From Streptomyces nymphaeiformis (GTDB taxonomy: Bacteria; Actinomycetota; Actinomycetes; Streptomycetales; Streptomycetaceae): a DNA stretch of 64,000 nucleotides. Location of the stretch: NCBI RefSeq assembly GCF_014203895.1, contig NZ_JACHJY010000012.1, positions 89,283 to 153,282 of the forward strand. Reading direction: 5' to 3'. A program made the position numbers and the translations under genes. Below are positions 46,825-55,206 of this stretch, piece after piece (the first letter of the stretch is position 1; each line of letters starts with the position of its first letter). The notes below the pieces were generated by a model, which ran no database searches, was not told the DNA's origin, and saw only the letters and a list, made by a program, of their open reading frames with translations.

Positions 46825-47222
46825 CCGCCGCCGTGGGTGCGCTGCACCACGTCGAGCTGTGGGTGGACGACCTGCCCCGCGCCGAGCGAAGCCTCGGCTG
46901 GCTGCTCGGCGCGCTCGGATACACGCCCTTCCAGTCCTGGGAGGGCGGCCGCAGCTGGGCGCTCGGCTCCTGCTACCTGGTCGTGGAGCAGTCCCCGGCC
47001 CGTGTGCCGGGCCGCCACGACCGCCTCCGCCCGGGCCTGAATCACCTCGCCTTCCACGCGGGCGACCGGTCCGCCGTCGACCGGCTCGCCGCCGACGCGC
47101 CGGCGCACGGCTGGCGGCTGCTGTTCGCCGACCGCCACCCGTACGCGGGCGGGGAGGGCCACTACGCGGCGTACCTGGAGAACGAGGACGGGTTCGAGGT
47201 GGAGCTGGTGGCGACCGTCTAG
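46821..47222 (+). CDS. VOC-family (glyoxalase/dioxygenase fold) protein
   Basis: 133 residues. Metal-ligand positions look intact: His in LHHVELWVDDL, His in LNHLAFHAGD, and Glu in FEVELVATV. The single-domain size fits a dimeric glyoxalase or resistance-type VOC protein. GTG 46821 overlaps the helicase stop (GTGA), so translation is coupled; a resistance or detoxification role alongside the helicase is possible. Substrate unknown. The stop shares CTAG with the convergent kinase gene. Confidence 0.82.
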   Translation: MTAAVGALHHVELWVDDLPRAERSLGWLLGALGYTPFQSWEGGRSWALGSCYLVVEQSPARVPGRHDRLRPGLNHLAFHAGDRSAVDRLAADAPAHGWRLLFADRHPYAGGEGHYAAYLENEDGFEVELVATV

Positions 47223-48100
47223 TTCGGGTATTCGGGGAGCGCCTGGGTCCACGCCCGGTGGGCGATGTCGGCGAGGACCGGGTTCTTGCCGCGGTAGTAG
47301 TGCTCGGTCACCACGCCCCAGCACAGGGCCCAGCCGCGGCCGCGCGCCCAGGTGGCGTCGTCGACCCGGGCGGCCTCGCGGAAGAGGGGGCGGGTGTCGG
47401 GGGTGAACAGGGTCCAGGCCGGCGTGAGGTCGGCGGCCGGGTCGCCCGCACCGAGGCAGCCGAAGTCGATGACCGCGCGCAGACGGCCGTCGCGGGCGAG
47501 GAGGTTGACGGGGAGCAGGTCGCCGTGGAGCCAGGCGGGGTCGCCCTGCCAGGCCGGGAGGCGGAGCACGGATTCCCAGGCCTCGCCGGCGGCCTCGGCG
47601 TCGAGGGTGCCGTCGGCCCCGAGTTCGCGGAGGGCGGGCACCATGTGGCCCTCCTCCCAGTCGGCGACCGACCCGCCCCGCGAGGAGGCGGGTGCACCGG
47701 TCGCGTCGACCGCGCGCAGGGAACGGACGAAGCGCCCCAACTCCACGGCGGCGTGGGGAAGGTCGGTGATCGGTGCGCTGTACGCGTCGTCGCCGTCGAG
47801 CCAGGCGAACACCGACCAGGACTGGCCGTACCCCTCCCCGGGCGCCCCCTGCCCGACGGGCACGGGTACGGGCAGCGGCAGGTGCGGCGCGAGGTGCGGC
47901 AGCCAGCACTGCTCCTTCTCGGCCTGCCCGGCCGCCCAGTCGGCTTTCGGCAGCCGTACGGCGTAGTCGTCCCCGAGCCGGAACATCGCGTTGTCGGTGC
48001 CGGCGGAGTCCACCTCCCGTACGGGAAGCCCCGCCCAGTGGGGGAACTGGGCGGCGATCAACCGCTCGACGAGGTCGGTGCCGATGGCGAGGGTGGTCAT
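47219..48100 (-). CDS. aminoglycoside phosphotransferase-family kinase
   Basis: 293 residues. Brenner motif WLHGDLLPVNLL (HGD...N) with the catalytic Asp, and the metal motif VIDFGCLGAGDPAADL. The ATP-binding N-lobe has NAMFRLGDDYAVRLPK. This fold includes antibiotic kinases and homoserine/choline-type kinases; the substrate cannot be inferred. ATG 48100 is set by a leaderless -10 box (TAGCCT, 48113-48108) 7 nt upstream. Confidence 0.85.
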   Translation of the reverse strand: MTTLAIGTDLVERLIAAQFPHWAGLPVREVDSAGTDNAMFRLGDDYAVRLPKADWAAGQAEKEQCWLPHLAPHLPLPVPVPVGQGAPGEGYGQSWSVFAWLDGDDAYSAPITDLPHAAVELGRFVRSLRAVDATGAPASSRGGSVADWEEGHMVPALRELGADGTLDAEAAGEAWESVLRLPAWQGDPAWLHGDLLPVNLLARDGRLRAVIDFGCLGAGDPAADLTPAWTLFTPDTRPLFREAARVDDATWARGRGWALCWGVVTEHYYRGKNPVLADIAHRAWTQALPEYPN

Positions 48101-48107
48101 GTGCGCG

Positions 48108-48113
48108 AGGCTA
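48108..48113 (-). promoter_or_regulatory. -10 box, leaderless kinase gene
   Basis: TAGCCT on the minus strand ends 7 nt before ATG 48100. The box lies just before the stop of the TetR gene, so the kinase probably has its own promoter. Confidence 0.5.
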
Positions 48114-48117
48114 GCGA

Positions 48118-48726
48118 TCACGCACCCCTCGGGCCACGGGATTCCGGCCCCGCCGGCCGGTCGAGGATCAGATCACCCGCCCGGGCGAGGACCTCGGCGC
48201 GGGTGCGGCCCGGGTGGTCGGCGGCGAGGAAGTGGTGGCCGATGGCCACGCAGAAGGCGATGAGCGAGCGGGCCTCGACCTCGGCGGGGTCGGGGCAGAA
48301 GGTGCCGATCATCTCGCGGAGCAGCTCCATGCGCCGGTTGTCGACGCGGCGCAGGCGGGCGGCGACGTCCTCGTCGCGCCGGGCCCAGTCGCGGACGGCG
48401 AGGTCGATGGGGCGCAGCCGGTCGCCGGAGAAGGTGAGCATGCCGGCGAGCGTGATGAGGGCGCGCGGGTCGCCGCCCCCGTCCGCGTCCGCGTCCGCGT
48501 CATGCCGGACGCGGTCGACGACCTGGTCGGTGGCCTCGCGCTCCCAGGTGTCGAGCATGGCGGCGAGGAGGGCGTCACGGTCGGCGAAGTACCCGTAGAA
48601 GCCGCCCTTGGTGACGCCGATGCGCTTGGCGAGGGCCTCGACGCGAACGGCGTCGGGCCCGCTGTCGGCAAGGACCTGGAGCCCCTCCTCCACCCATCGT
48701 TCGCGCGGCGTACGCGGAGCGCCCAC
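48118..48726 (-). CDS. TetR-family transcriptional regulator
   Basis: 202 residues. The N-terminal HTH is GLQVLADSGPDAVRVEALAKRIGVTKGGFYGYFADRDALL (residues ~15-53). A short Asp-Ala repeat (DADADADGGGD) in the ligand domain comes from a GC hexamer repeat (about 48482-48500). It is divergent from the DUF2867 gene with palindromic sites between them, which it probably binds. GTG 48726. Confidence 0.88.
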   Translation of the reverse strand: MGAPRTPRERWVEEGLQVLADSGPDAVRVEALAKRIGVTKGGFYGYFADRDALLAAMLDTWEREATDQVVDRVRHDADADADGGGDPRALITLAGMLTFSGDRLRPIDLAVRDWARRDEDVAARLRRVDNRRMELLREMIGTFCPDPAEVEARSLIAFCVAIGHHFLAADHPGRTRAEVLARAGDLILDRPAGPESRGPRGA

Positions 48727-48755
48727 GGTGTGTCCTCCCTCACTCGCCGCCCGAA

Positions 48756-48815
48756 TATACGCCTCCGTACATCAGGTCTGGCATCGTCGGCCTCGTCGTT
48801 ATACGCAAGCGTATA
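48756..48815. promoter_or_regulatory. TetR-type operators
   Basis: A perfect 16-bp palindrome TATACGC-AA-GCGTATA (48800-48815) overlaps a likely -10 (TATAGA, from 48812) of the DUF2867 gene. A second, imperfect copy with TATACGC as its left half lies at 48756-48771, beside the tetR start. Two copies, one near each gene, fit repression of both. Confidence 0.65.
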
Positions 48816-48847
48816 GAACGCAGAGAAGTGGAAAGGCGGCAGCGGCC

Positions 48848-49441
48848 ATGAAGCTCCCCGTCACCGAACACACCGGTCGGCCCTGGCGGATCCACGCGTA
48901 CGCCCCCGACTTCACGACCCTGGACGTCTGGTCCTTCCGCACCCCGGGCGCGGGGCCCGACGACTTCCCCGTGATGCTCGCCGCGATGCTGTCGGACGGC
49001 GGCTTCGCCCGGCAGTCCCCGGCCACCCGGTTCCTGTTCGCGGTGCGCTGGAAGCTGGGCGCCCTGCTCGGCTGGGACAAGCCTCGGGCGGGTCTCGGCA
49101 CCCGGGTCCGGCCGGTGCGCGAGCGCATGCCGGAGGAACTGACGTCGACGGCGCCTCCCGCCCCCGACGGCAGTCCGTTCACGCCGCTCTACCAGCTCCA
49201 CGACGAGAGCGCCGGAGAGCTGGCGAACTCGACCGTCCACGGGATCATGCACCTGGGTTGGGTACGGACGCCCACGGGCGACCACGAACTGCGCATGGCG
49301 GTCCTGGTGAAGCCCAACGGCCGCCTCGGCCGCCTCTACATGGCCCTGATCGCCCCGTTCCGCCACACGGTCGTCTACCCGTCACTGACCCGCCGCTGGG
49401 AATCCGCCTGGCGGAACCGGGAGCGGCCGCCGAAGCGGTGA
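48848..49441 (+). CDS. DUF2867 domain protein
   Basis: 197 residues. DUF2867-like features: ARQSPATRFLFAVRWKLGALLGWDKP and a C-terminal RLGRLYMALIAPFRHTVVYPSLTRRW. No signal peptide; one amphipathic segment. The family is often fused to NAD(P)-binding sugar-epimerase-like domains; here it is alone. It is divergent from and probably controlled by the TetR protein. Function unknown. Confidence 0.75.
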   Translation: MKLPVTEHTGRPWRIHAYAPDFTTLDVWSFRTPGAGPDDFPVMLAAMLSDGGFARQSPATRFLFAVRWKLGALLGWDKPRAGLGTRVRPVRERMPEELTSTAPPAPDGSPFTPLYQLHDESAGELANSTVHGIMHLGWVRTPTGDHELRMAVLVKPNGRLGRLYMALIAPFRHTVVYPSLTRRWESAWRNRERPPKR

Positions 49442-49454
49442 CGCGCCGCCGCGC

Positions 49455-50144
49455 CTACGCGTCGACCGCCTCGCGCCACACCCGTACCGCCTCCTCCGAG
49501 ACCGGGGCCGTCCAGCCGCCCGGGCGGGCCGCGCCGCCGATGTGGAAGGCGGCGAGGCCGGCCGCTCGGAGGGTCGGGAGGTGGTCGAGGCGGAGGCCGC
49601 CGCCCACCAGGATCTGCGGCTCGTAGCCCGGCTCGCCGGCGCGGGCCGCCTCGGCGCGGAGGGTCGGGAGGCCGTCGTCGACGCCCGTCGCCGCGCCCGC
49701 CGTCAGGTAGGTGTCGAGGCCCGGCAGGTCGGCGAGGCGCTTGCGCAGGCCGTCGCGGTCGGCCGCCCGGTCGATCGCCCGGTGGAAGGTCCAGTCACAG
49801 CCGTCCAGGACGGCGATCAGGCGCTCGACCGCCACCAGGTCCGGTTCGCCGTCCGCCGTGAGGAAGCCCAGGACGAACTCCGTCGCGCCCGCCGCGCGGA
49901 GTTCCTCCGCCCGGCCCACCAGGGCGTCGACGTCGCCGGCCGCGAAACCGTCCGCCAGGCGGAGCATCACGCGGAGCGGGATGTCGACCGCGCGGCGGAT
50001 GGCGGTGAAGGTGGCCGTGGACGGGGTGAGTCCGTCCGCCGCCATGTCCGTGACGAGTTCGAGCCGGTCGGCGCCACCGGTCTGGGCGGCGACCGCGTCT
50101 TCCTCGTCGAGGGCGATCACCTCAAGGACAGCACGGTTGCTCAT
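49455..50144 (-). CDS. cutC: CutC-family protein
   Basis: 229 residues, TIM-barrel CutC fold. Family stretches: LEVIALDEEDAVAAQTGGADRLELV at the start, GATEFVLGFLTADGEPD, and WTFHRAIDRAADR. CutC was linked to copper homeostasis in E. coli, though this role is disputed. It is next to the copper block on the same strand as the His-rich protein, which may be chance. ATG 50144 is chosen because GGAGGA lies 9 nt upstream. Confidence 0.88.
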   Translation of the reverse strand: MSNRAVLEVIALDEEDAVAAQTGGADRLELVTDMAADGLTPSTATFTAIRRAVDIPLRVMLRLADGFAAGDVDALVGRAEELRAAGATEFVLGFLTADGEPDLVAVERLIAVLDGCDWTFHRAIDRAADRDGLRKRLADLPGLDTYLTAGAATGVDDGLPTLRAEAARAGEPGYEPQILVGGGLRLDHLPTLRAAGLAAFHIGGAARPGGWTAPVSEEAVRVWREAVDA

Positions 50145-50195
50145 CGAGCCCATTCCTCCATGAATGACGGCTACAGGTCTAGTCCAATGACCAGA

Positions 50196-51158
50196 CTAGC
50201 CGTGCGCGTGGCCTCCCGCATCGTGCGTCGCGGCGCCGGTCGGCTCGGCGGCGGCCTTTCCGGTCGCGCCCGCCTTCACCGTGAACGACGCCGTGCGGAC
50301 CTTGCCCTCGTGCTGGAAGTCCAGGAAGAGGCGGTACGTGCCCGCGCTGGGCGCCTCCGCCGTGAAGGAGACGTCCGGGCCGGGGCCGCCCTCGTTCGGG
50401 TGGACGTGGAGGTAGGCGAGGTCGCCGTCGCGCAGCGCGACGAGGTGTCCGTACGCGCCGAGGTACGGCTCCAGGTCCGTCACCGGCTTTCCGCCCTTGG
50501 TGACGGTGAGCTTCAGCTCGCCCGGCTTGCCCGGGTCCAGGACCCCGCCGAGGCGGACCTGGTAGCCGTCGACCGTCGCGGTCGGGGCCACCGCGGGCAG
50601 CGGCTTCGGCGCGTACGCCCCCGGGACCGAGAGGTCGGCGCCCAGCGTGACGCCCTTGGCGCCCGGCGCCGCCGGCTTGAAGTCCGCGAAGGCCTTGTAG
50701 CCGCCCGCCGTCGGCAGGTCCGCGTCCACCGACCAGGTGCCGTCCGAGGCCTTCACCGGGTGCAGGTGGCGGAAGGTGTTGAGGTCGCGCGAGGCGACGA
50801 TGAAGTGCAGTTCCTTGCCGTGCTCGGTGGTGAAGGCGGTGACCTTCTTGCCGGTCGCGTCCTTGATGGAGAACTTCAGGGTGCTGCGGCCCGCGGTGGG
50901 GGTGGGCGTCTCCAGGGCGAGGGTGTAGCCGTCCTGGGAGATCTGGAGGCCGCCCGGGAGGGCCGCGGCCGAGGAAGGAGCGCCCTCCTCGTGGCCTTCG
51001 TGGCCCGACGCCTTCTGCGGGTCCTGCGCCGCGTGTCCCGCGTGCTCCGCCTTCTTCGGCTCGTCGACGGGGCCGACCCCCTTGCCGACCCCGTACGCGG
51101 TCCCGAAGGTCGCGGCGAGCGCGGCGGCAAACGCAGTGATCTTCACTCCGGTGTTCAT
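50196..51158 (-). CDS. secreted, duplicated His-rich copper-associated protein
   Basis: 320 residues. A signal peptide (MNTGVKITAFAAALAATFG) precedes a His-rich stretch (HAGHAA, GHEGHEE) and then two homologous domains: one with FIVASRDLNTFRHLHPV...AGGYKAFADF, the other with HLVALRDGDLAYLHVHP...AGTYRLFLDF. Each has an HLHP or HVHP motif. The C-terminus ends in another His cluster (HDAGGHAHG). It is divergent from copZ-copA with CsoR boxes between, so a periplasmic-like copper-binding role is inferred. No enzyme motif is seen. Confidence 0.8.
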   Translation of the reverse strand: MNTGVKITAFAAALAATFGTAYGVGKGVGPVDEPKKAEHAGHAAQDPQKASGHEGHEEGAPSSAAALPGGLQISQDGYTLALETPTPTAGRSTLKFSIKDATGKKVTAFTTEHGKELHFIVASRDLNTFRHLHPVKASDGTWSVDADLPTAGGYKAFADFKPAAPGAKGVTLGADLSVPGAYAPKPLPAVAPTATVDGYQVRLGGVLDPGKPGELKLTVTKGGKPVTDLEPYLGAYGHLVALRDGDLAYLHVHPNEGGPGPDVSFTAEAPSAGTYRLFLDFQHEGKVRTASFTVKAGATGKAAAEPTGAATHDAGGHAHG

Positions 51159-51213
51159 GACTGCTCTCCCGTACGTATGGGGCGGCGTGGGTAACCGTTC
51201 GATGCACCTCACC

Positions 51214-51230
51214 ATACCCCTGGGGGGTAT
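51214..51230. promoter_or_regulatory. CsoR-type copper box 1
   Basis: ATACCCCTGGGGGGTAT, a pseudo-palindrome of the CsoR operator type (TACCCC...GGGGTA), 56 bp upstream of the His-rich protein start. Confidence 0.8.
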
Positions 51231-51260
51231 CAAGTCAAGTCCGGTCCACACTTGCGCCGG

Positions 51261-51277
51261 ATACCACCGGGGGGTAT
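51261..51277. promoter_or_regulatory. CsoR-type copper box 2
   Basis: ATACCACCGGGGGGTAT lies midway between the divergent genes. The left half has one deviation (CCACC) from the consensus, so it may bind more weakly. Confidence 0.65.
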
Positions 51278-51295
51278 ACATGAACCCACAACCAG

Positions 51296-51312
51296 ATACC
51301 CCCCGAGGGTAT
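51296..51312. promoter_or_regulatory. CsoR-type copper box 3
   Basis: ATACCCCCCGAGGGTAT, 31 bp upstream of the copZ start, where CsoR would block the copZ-copA promoter. Confidence 0.75.
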
Positions 51313-51342
51313 CGATGAGTGGAACCGACCGAGGAGGAAGCC

Positions 51343-51624
51343 ATGGGCTCCTGCTGCACCCCCGACAACAGCTGCTCGACCACGGAGGCCACCGCCGTCG
51401 CGGTCGCCGACAGCACCGTCACGGTCTACGCCGTCTCCGGCATGACCTGCGGCCACTGCAAGAGCGCGATCACCAAGTCCGTCAGCGCCCTCGACGGCGT
51501 CATCTCCGTCGACGTCGACGTCGCCGGCGGCCTGGTGACCGTGACCACCGGCGGCGAGCCCGACGACGCCGCGATCACCGCGGCCGTCGACGACGCGGGC
51601 TACGAGCTGACCGGCCGGGCCTGA
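51343..51624 (+). CDS. copZ: copper chaperone (CopZ-like, HMA domain)
   Basis: 93 residues. An extra N-terminal cysteine cluster (MGSCCTPDNSCS) precedes an HMA domain with the metal motif GMTCGHC (residues ~33-39). HMA chaperones bind Cu(I) through this C-x-x-C and hand it to CopA. ATG 51343 has GAGGAGGAAG directly upstream. The N-terminal cysteines are unusual and could bind further metal. It lies 198 bp before copA. Confidence 0.9.
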   Translation: MGSCCTPDNSCSTTEATAVAVADSTVTVYAVSGMTCGHCKSAITKSVSALDGVISVDVDVAGGLVTVTTGGEPDDAAITAAVDDAGYELTGRA

Positions 51625-51730
51625 TCCGCCGCCGGGCAGACCGACACCCCACCGGCGTCCCCCGTCCCGGTACCCGACGGTCCGCCCGGCAGGCGGACGA
51701 CCGCCCGCACCACCCCGGCCGCCGGGGCCC

Positions 51731-51775
51731 GACCTCCCCCAAGCTCTCGGCTTCGCTCGAGCAGGGGGGACCCCC
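51731..51775 (+). repeat. intercistronic hairpin between copZ and copA
   Basis: TCCCCC (51735-51740) pairs with GGGGGA (51765-51770), and GCTC (51743-51746) with GAGC (51759-51762). The sequence, ending in GGGGGGACCCCCAT, belongs to a type seen often between Streptomyces genes. Here it splits an operon and may attenuate copA or stabilise copZ mRNA. Confidence 0.6.
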
Positions 51776-51822
51776 ATGCCCGGGCCCCGGCCCCCGAACC
51801 CCGCTACACCGAGGAGCAGGAA

Positions 51823-54084
51823 ATGACCACGACCACTCCGGGCACCGCCCAGGTCGAGCTCGCCATCGGCGGCATGACCTGCGCCTCGTGCGCGGCCCGC
51901 ATCGAGAAGAAGCTCAACCGCATGGACGGGGTCGAGGCCACCGTCAACTACGCCACCGAGAAGGCGAAGGTCACCTTCGACGCCGACATCGACGTCGCCG
52001 ACCTGATCGCCACCGTCGAGGCCACCGGTTACACCGCGCAGGAGCCCACTCCCCCGAAGGCCGAGGAGGCCGGCGGCGGCCCCACCGACGAGGAGAAGGC
52101 CGACGAGGAGCTGCGGCCCCTGCGGCAGCGGCTGATCACCGCCGTGACGCTCGCCGTGCCCGTCATCGCGATGGCGATGGTCCCGGCGCTGCAGATCGAG
52201 TACTGGCAGTGGCTGAGCCTCACGCTCGCCGCCCCGGTCGTCGTCTACGCCGCCTGGCCGTTCCACAAGGCCGCCTGGACCAACGCCAAGCACGGCGCGG
52301 CCACCATGGACACCCTGATCTCGGTCGGCACGATCGCCGCGTTCCTCTGGTCGCTGTGGGCGCTGTTCTTCGGCACCGCCGGTACGCCCGGCATGACGCA
52401 CCCCTTCGAGTTCACGATCGCCCGCACCGACGGCGCCGGGAACATCTACCTGGAGGCCGCGGCCGGCGTCACCGCCTTCATCCTGGCCGGCCGGTACTTC
52501 GAGGCCCGCTCGAAGCGCAAGGCGGGCGCCGCGCTCAAGGCGCTGATGCAGCTCGGCGCGAAGGAAGTCACCGTCCTCAAGAACGGCCGAGAGGTCACCG
52601 TACCGACCGCCGAACTCCAGGTCGGGGACCGCTTCCTGGTCCGCCCGGGCGAGAAGATCGCCACCGACGGCACCGTCGTCGAGGGCTCGTCCGCCGTCGA
52701 CGCCTCCATGCTGACCGGCGAGTCCGTGCCCGTCGAGGTCTCCGTCGGCGACTCCGTCACCGGCGCCACCCTGAACGCCGGCGGCCGCCTGGTCGTCGAG
52801 GCCACCCGCGTCGGCTCCGACACCCAGCTCGCCCGCATGGCGAAGCTCGTCGAGGACGCGCAGAACGGCAAGGCCGCCGCCCAGCGCCTCGCCGACAAGA
52901 TCTCGGCCGTCTTCGTGCCGATCGTCATCGCCCTCGCGCTCGGCACCCTCGGCTTCTGGCTCGGCACCGGCCAGGGCCTGACCGCCGCCTTCACCGCCGC
53001 CGTCGCCGTCCTGATCATCGCCTGCCCGTGCGCCCTCGGCCTGGCCACCCCGACCGCCCTCATGGTCGGTACGGGCCGCGGCGCCCAGCTCGGCATCCTG
53101 ATCAAGGGGCCCGAGGTCCTGGAGACCACCCGCAAGGTCGACACGATCGTCCTGGACAAGACCGGCACCGTCACCACCGGCCGCATGACCCTCATCAAGG
53201 TCCACACCGCCGAGGGCGTCGACGAGACCGACGTGCTGCGCCTGGCCGGCGCCCTGGAGCACTCCTCCGAGCACCCGATCGCCCAGGCCGTCGCCACCGA
53301 CGCCGCCGCCAAGGTCGGCACCCTGCCCACCCCCGAGGACTTCGCCAACATCCCCGGACTCGGCGTCCAGGGCGTCGTCGAGGGCCACGCCGTCCTGGTA
53401 GGCCGCGAGAAGCTGCTCGACGAGTGGGCCATGGCCCTGCCCGCCGCGCTCAAGTCCGCGAAGGAAGAGGCCGAGAGGGCCGGCAAGACGGCCATCGCGG
53501 TCGCCTGGGACGGGGAGGCCCGCGCGGTCCTGGAGGTCGCCGACGCCGTCAAGGAGACCAGCGCCGAGGCCATCAAGCGGCTCCGCGCGCTGGGTCTGAC
53601 CCCGATCCTGCTCACCGGTGACAACAAGGCGGTCGCCGAGGCCGTCGCCGCCGAGGTCGGCATCGACGAGGTCATCGCGGAGGTCATGCCGCAGGACAAG
53701 GTGGACGTCGTCAAGCGCCTTCAGGGCGAGGGCCGTTCGGTCGCCATGGTCGGCGACGGCGTGAACGACGCCGCCGCGCTCGCCCAGGCCGACCTGGGTC
53801 TGGCGATGGGCACCGGTACGGACGCCGCCATCGAGGCCGGCGACCTGACCCTCGTACGGGGAGACCTGCGGTCCGCGGCCGACGCGATCCGGCTCTCCCG
53901 CAAGACGCTCGGCACCATCCGCTCGAACCTCTTCTGGGCCTTCGCCTACAACGTGGCCGCCCTGCCGCTCGCCGCGGCCGGACTGCTCAACCCGATGATC
54001 GCGGGCGCGGCCATGGCCTTCTCCTCGGTCTTCGTGGTCGGCAACAGCCTCCGCCTGCGGGGCTTCCAGCCGATCGACCGCTGA
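51823..54084 (+). CDS. copA: copper-exporting P1B-type ATPase
   Basis: 753 residues. One N-terminal HMA domain ([15 protein letters not shown]), eight membrane helices, actuator [10 protein letters not shown], transmembrane CPC in [15 protein letters not shown], phosphorylation site [11 protein letters not shown], the [10 protein letters not shown] (HP motif) and [16 protein letters not shown]. All hallmarks of Cu(I) exporters are intact. A GAGGAGCAGGAA site precedes ATG 51823. It works with copZ and is controlled by CsoR. Confidence 0.95.
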   Translation: MTTTTPGTAQVELAIGGMTCASCAARIEKKLNRMDGVEATVNYATEKAKVTFDADIDVADLIATVEATGYTAQEPTPPKAEEAGGGPTDEEKADEELRPLRQRLITAVTLAVPVIAMAMVPALQIEYWQWLSLTLAAPVVVYAAWPFHKAAWTNAKHGAATMDTLISVGTIAAFLWSLWALFFGTAGTPGMTHPFEFTIARTDGAGNIYLEAAAGVTAFILAGRYFEARSKRKAGAALKALMQLGAKEVTVLKNGREVTVPTAELQVGDRFLVRPGEKIATDGTVVEGSSAVDASMLTGESVPVEVSVGDSVTGATLNAGGRLVVEATRVGSDTQLARMAKLVEDAQNGKAAAQRLADKISAVFVPIVIALALGTLGFWLGTGQGLTAAFTAAVAVLIIACPCALGLATPTALMVGTGRGAQLGILIKGPEVLETTRKVDTIVLDKTGTVTTGRMTLIKVHTAEGVDETDVLRLAGALEHSSEHPIAQAVATDAAAKVGTLPTPEDFANIPGLGVQGVVEGHAVLVGREKLLDEWAMALPAALKSAKEEAERAGKTAIAVAWDGEARAVLEVADAVKETSAEAIKRLRALGLTPILLTGDNKAVAEAVAAEVGIDEVIAEVMPQDKVDVVKRLQGEGRSVAMVGDGVNDAAALAQADLGLAMGTGTDAAIEAGDLTLVRGDLRSAADAIRLSRKTLGTIRSNLFWAFAYNVAALPLAAAGLLNPMIAGAAMAFSSVFVVGNSLRLRGFQPIDR

Positions 54085-54107
54085 CACTCCCCGCCCCTCC
54101 CGCCCTG

Positions 54108-54146
54108 TGAATCCCGGATCTGAATCCCTGATCTGAATCCCTGATC
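54108..54146. repeat. three tandem 13-bp repeats
   Basis: TGAATCCCGGATC (54108-54120) is followed by two copies of TGAATCCCTGATC (54121-54133, 54134-54146), in the gap between copA and csoR and just upstream of the csoR ribosome-binding site AGGAG. It may be a slippage product or a binding array. Confidence 0.75.
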
Positions 54147-54161
54147 TCCTAGGAGCCCGTC

Positions 54162-54443
54162 GTGGCCGGTTACGGACAGCACAAGGAAGACATCATCAGA
54201 CGGCTGAGGCGCATCGAGGGCCAGGTCAGGGGGGTGCAGCGAATGGTGGACGAGGACGTCTACTGCATCGACGTCCTCACCCAGGTCTCCGCCATCAACG
54301 CGGCCCTCCAGTCCTGCGCGGTGGCCCTCCTGGACGAGCACCTGAGCTGCTGCGTCACGGAGGCCATCGCCCAGGGCGGGGACCAGGCGAAGGTGAAGGT
54401 GGGCGAGGCGTCGAAGGCCATCGCCCGGCTGATCCGGACGTGA
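54162..54443 (+). CDS. csoR: copper-sensing repressor CsoR
   Basis: 93 residues, all-helical CsoR/RcnR fold. The Cu(I) ligand set C-H-C is present: Cys in DVYCIDVLTQ, then His and Cys in LLDEHLSCCV. RLRRIEGQVRGVQRM is the family start. Copper binding releases CsoR from DNA and induces the genes. GTG 54162 has AGGAG upstream. It probably binds the four boxes in this window. Confidence 0.93.
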   Translation: MAGYGQHKEDIIRRLRRIEGQVRGVQRMVDEDVYCIDVLTQVSAINAALQSCAVALLDEHLSCCVTEAIAQGGDQAKVKVGEASKAIARLIRT

Positions 54444-54522
54444 CGGACATCCGTCCGGACGCGCGGAGGACATCCGGACGGATATTCGGACGGATACTCG
54501 GACGGACGGTCAGAAGGACATC
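54444..54522. terminator. repeat-rich region after csoR, probable terminator
   Basis: ATCCGTCC and GGACGGAT form an 8-bp stem, and GGACGGATATTC/GGACGGATACTC are repeated in tandem up to about 54510. The structure fits a terminator for the copper operon. Confidence 0.45.
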
Positions 54523-54658
54523 AACCGCCCTTGCGTGAAGGGCAGTCGGCGGACAGCGTGAGACTCAGTCGGAGACAGAGGCCGAGCAGCTGTCGGAGGA
54601 GCACCAGCTCCACCGAACCGGGAAGACCGGAGTCGCAGACCTTCGCGCAAGGGCGGTT
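54523..54658. repeat. 136-bp segment bounded by 18-bp inverted repeats
   Basis: AACCGCCCTTGCGTGAAG (54523-54540) and CTTCGCGCAAGGGCGGTT (54641-54658) are inverted copies with one T/C difference. The enclosed ~100 bp is less GC-rich than its surroundings. On the minus strand it holds a short frame starting MKNRPCAKVCDSG that ends in the other arm. It may be a small non-autonomous mobile element; no transposase or clear target duplication is seen. Confidence 0.5.
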
Positions 54659-54686
54659 CTTCATGAGGGTCGACATCCTGCAACTG

Positions 54687-54701
54687 TACCCCTGGGGGGT
54701 A
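54687..54701. promoter_or_regulatory. CsoR-type copper box 4
   Basis: TACCCCTGGGGGGTA, same core as box 1, lies 59 bp upstream of the blaI start. It links the BlaI-metalloprotease pair to copper control. Confidence 0.75.
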
Positions 54702-54759
54702 TACCTGGGCGGGGGGAACGGCCCGTACGATGAGCCGCCCGCAAGGGGAGGGTGAGGGG

Positions 54760-55206
54760 ATGCACGTGCGCCGGCTGGGAGAGCTGGAGGCCGAGATCAT
54801 GGACCGGCTGTGGGCGTGGCAGCGGCCCGCCACGGTCCGCGAGATCGTCGACGACATCAATCGGGGACGCCGGGTCGCCTACACGACGGTGATGACGGTG
54901 GCGGACATCCTGCACCGCAAGGGCTGGCTCCGCCGCGAGAAGTCCGGACGGGCCTGGCTGTACGAGCCGGTCCGCAGCCGCGAGGAGTACACGGCGGGCC
55001 TGATGCGGGACGCCCTCGGCGACAGCCAGGACCGCCCGGCCGCCCTCCTCCGCTTCGTCGAGGTCATCTCGGACGAGGACATGGCCGCCCTGGACGCGGC
55101 CCTGCGCGCGGCGCGGGGCGACCAGGACGAGCAGACGTTCGGCGCCGGGCGCGGCCGGGGGCCCCACGTCCCGGACCCCGACGCGCCGGCCGGAGGTCCC
55201 GCGTGA
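54760..55206 (+). CDS. BlaI/MecI/CopY-family regulator
   Basis: 148 residues. Winged helix LGELEAEIMDRLWAWQRPATVREIV then RVAYTTVMTVADILHRKGWL, followed by a dimerisation helix region and a Pro/Gly-rich tail (last ~30). BlaI and MecI are cleaved by a membrane metalloprotease; CopY responds to copper. The ATG follows GGTGAGGGG closely. Its TGA overlaps the protease start (GTGA), the typical BlaI-BlaR-like coupling. A CsoR box lies upstream. Confidence 0.88.
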   Translation: MHVRRLGELEAEIMDRLWAWQRPATVREIVDDINRGRRVAYTTVMTVADILHRKGWLRREKSGRAWLYEPVRSREEYTAGLMRDALGDSQDRPAALLRFVEVISDEDMAALDAALRAARGDQDEQTFGAGRGRGPHVPDPDAPAGGPA

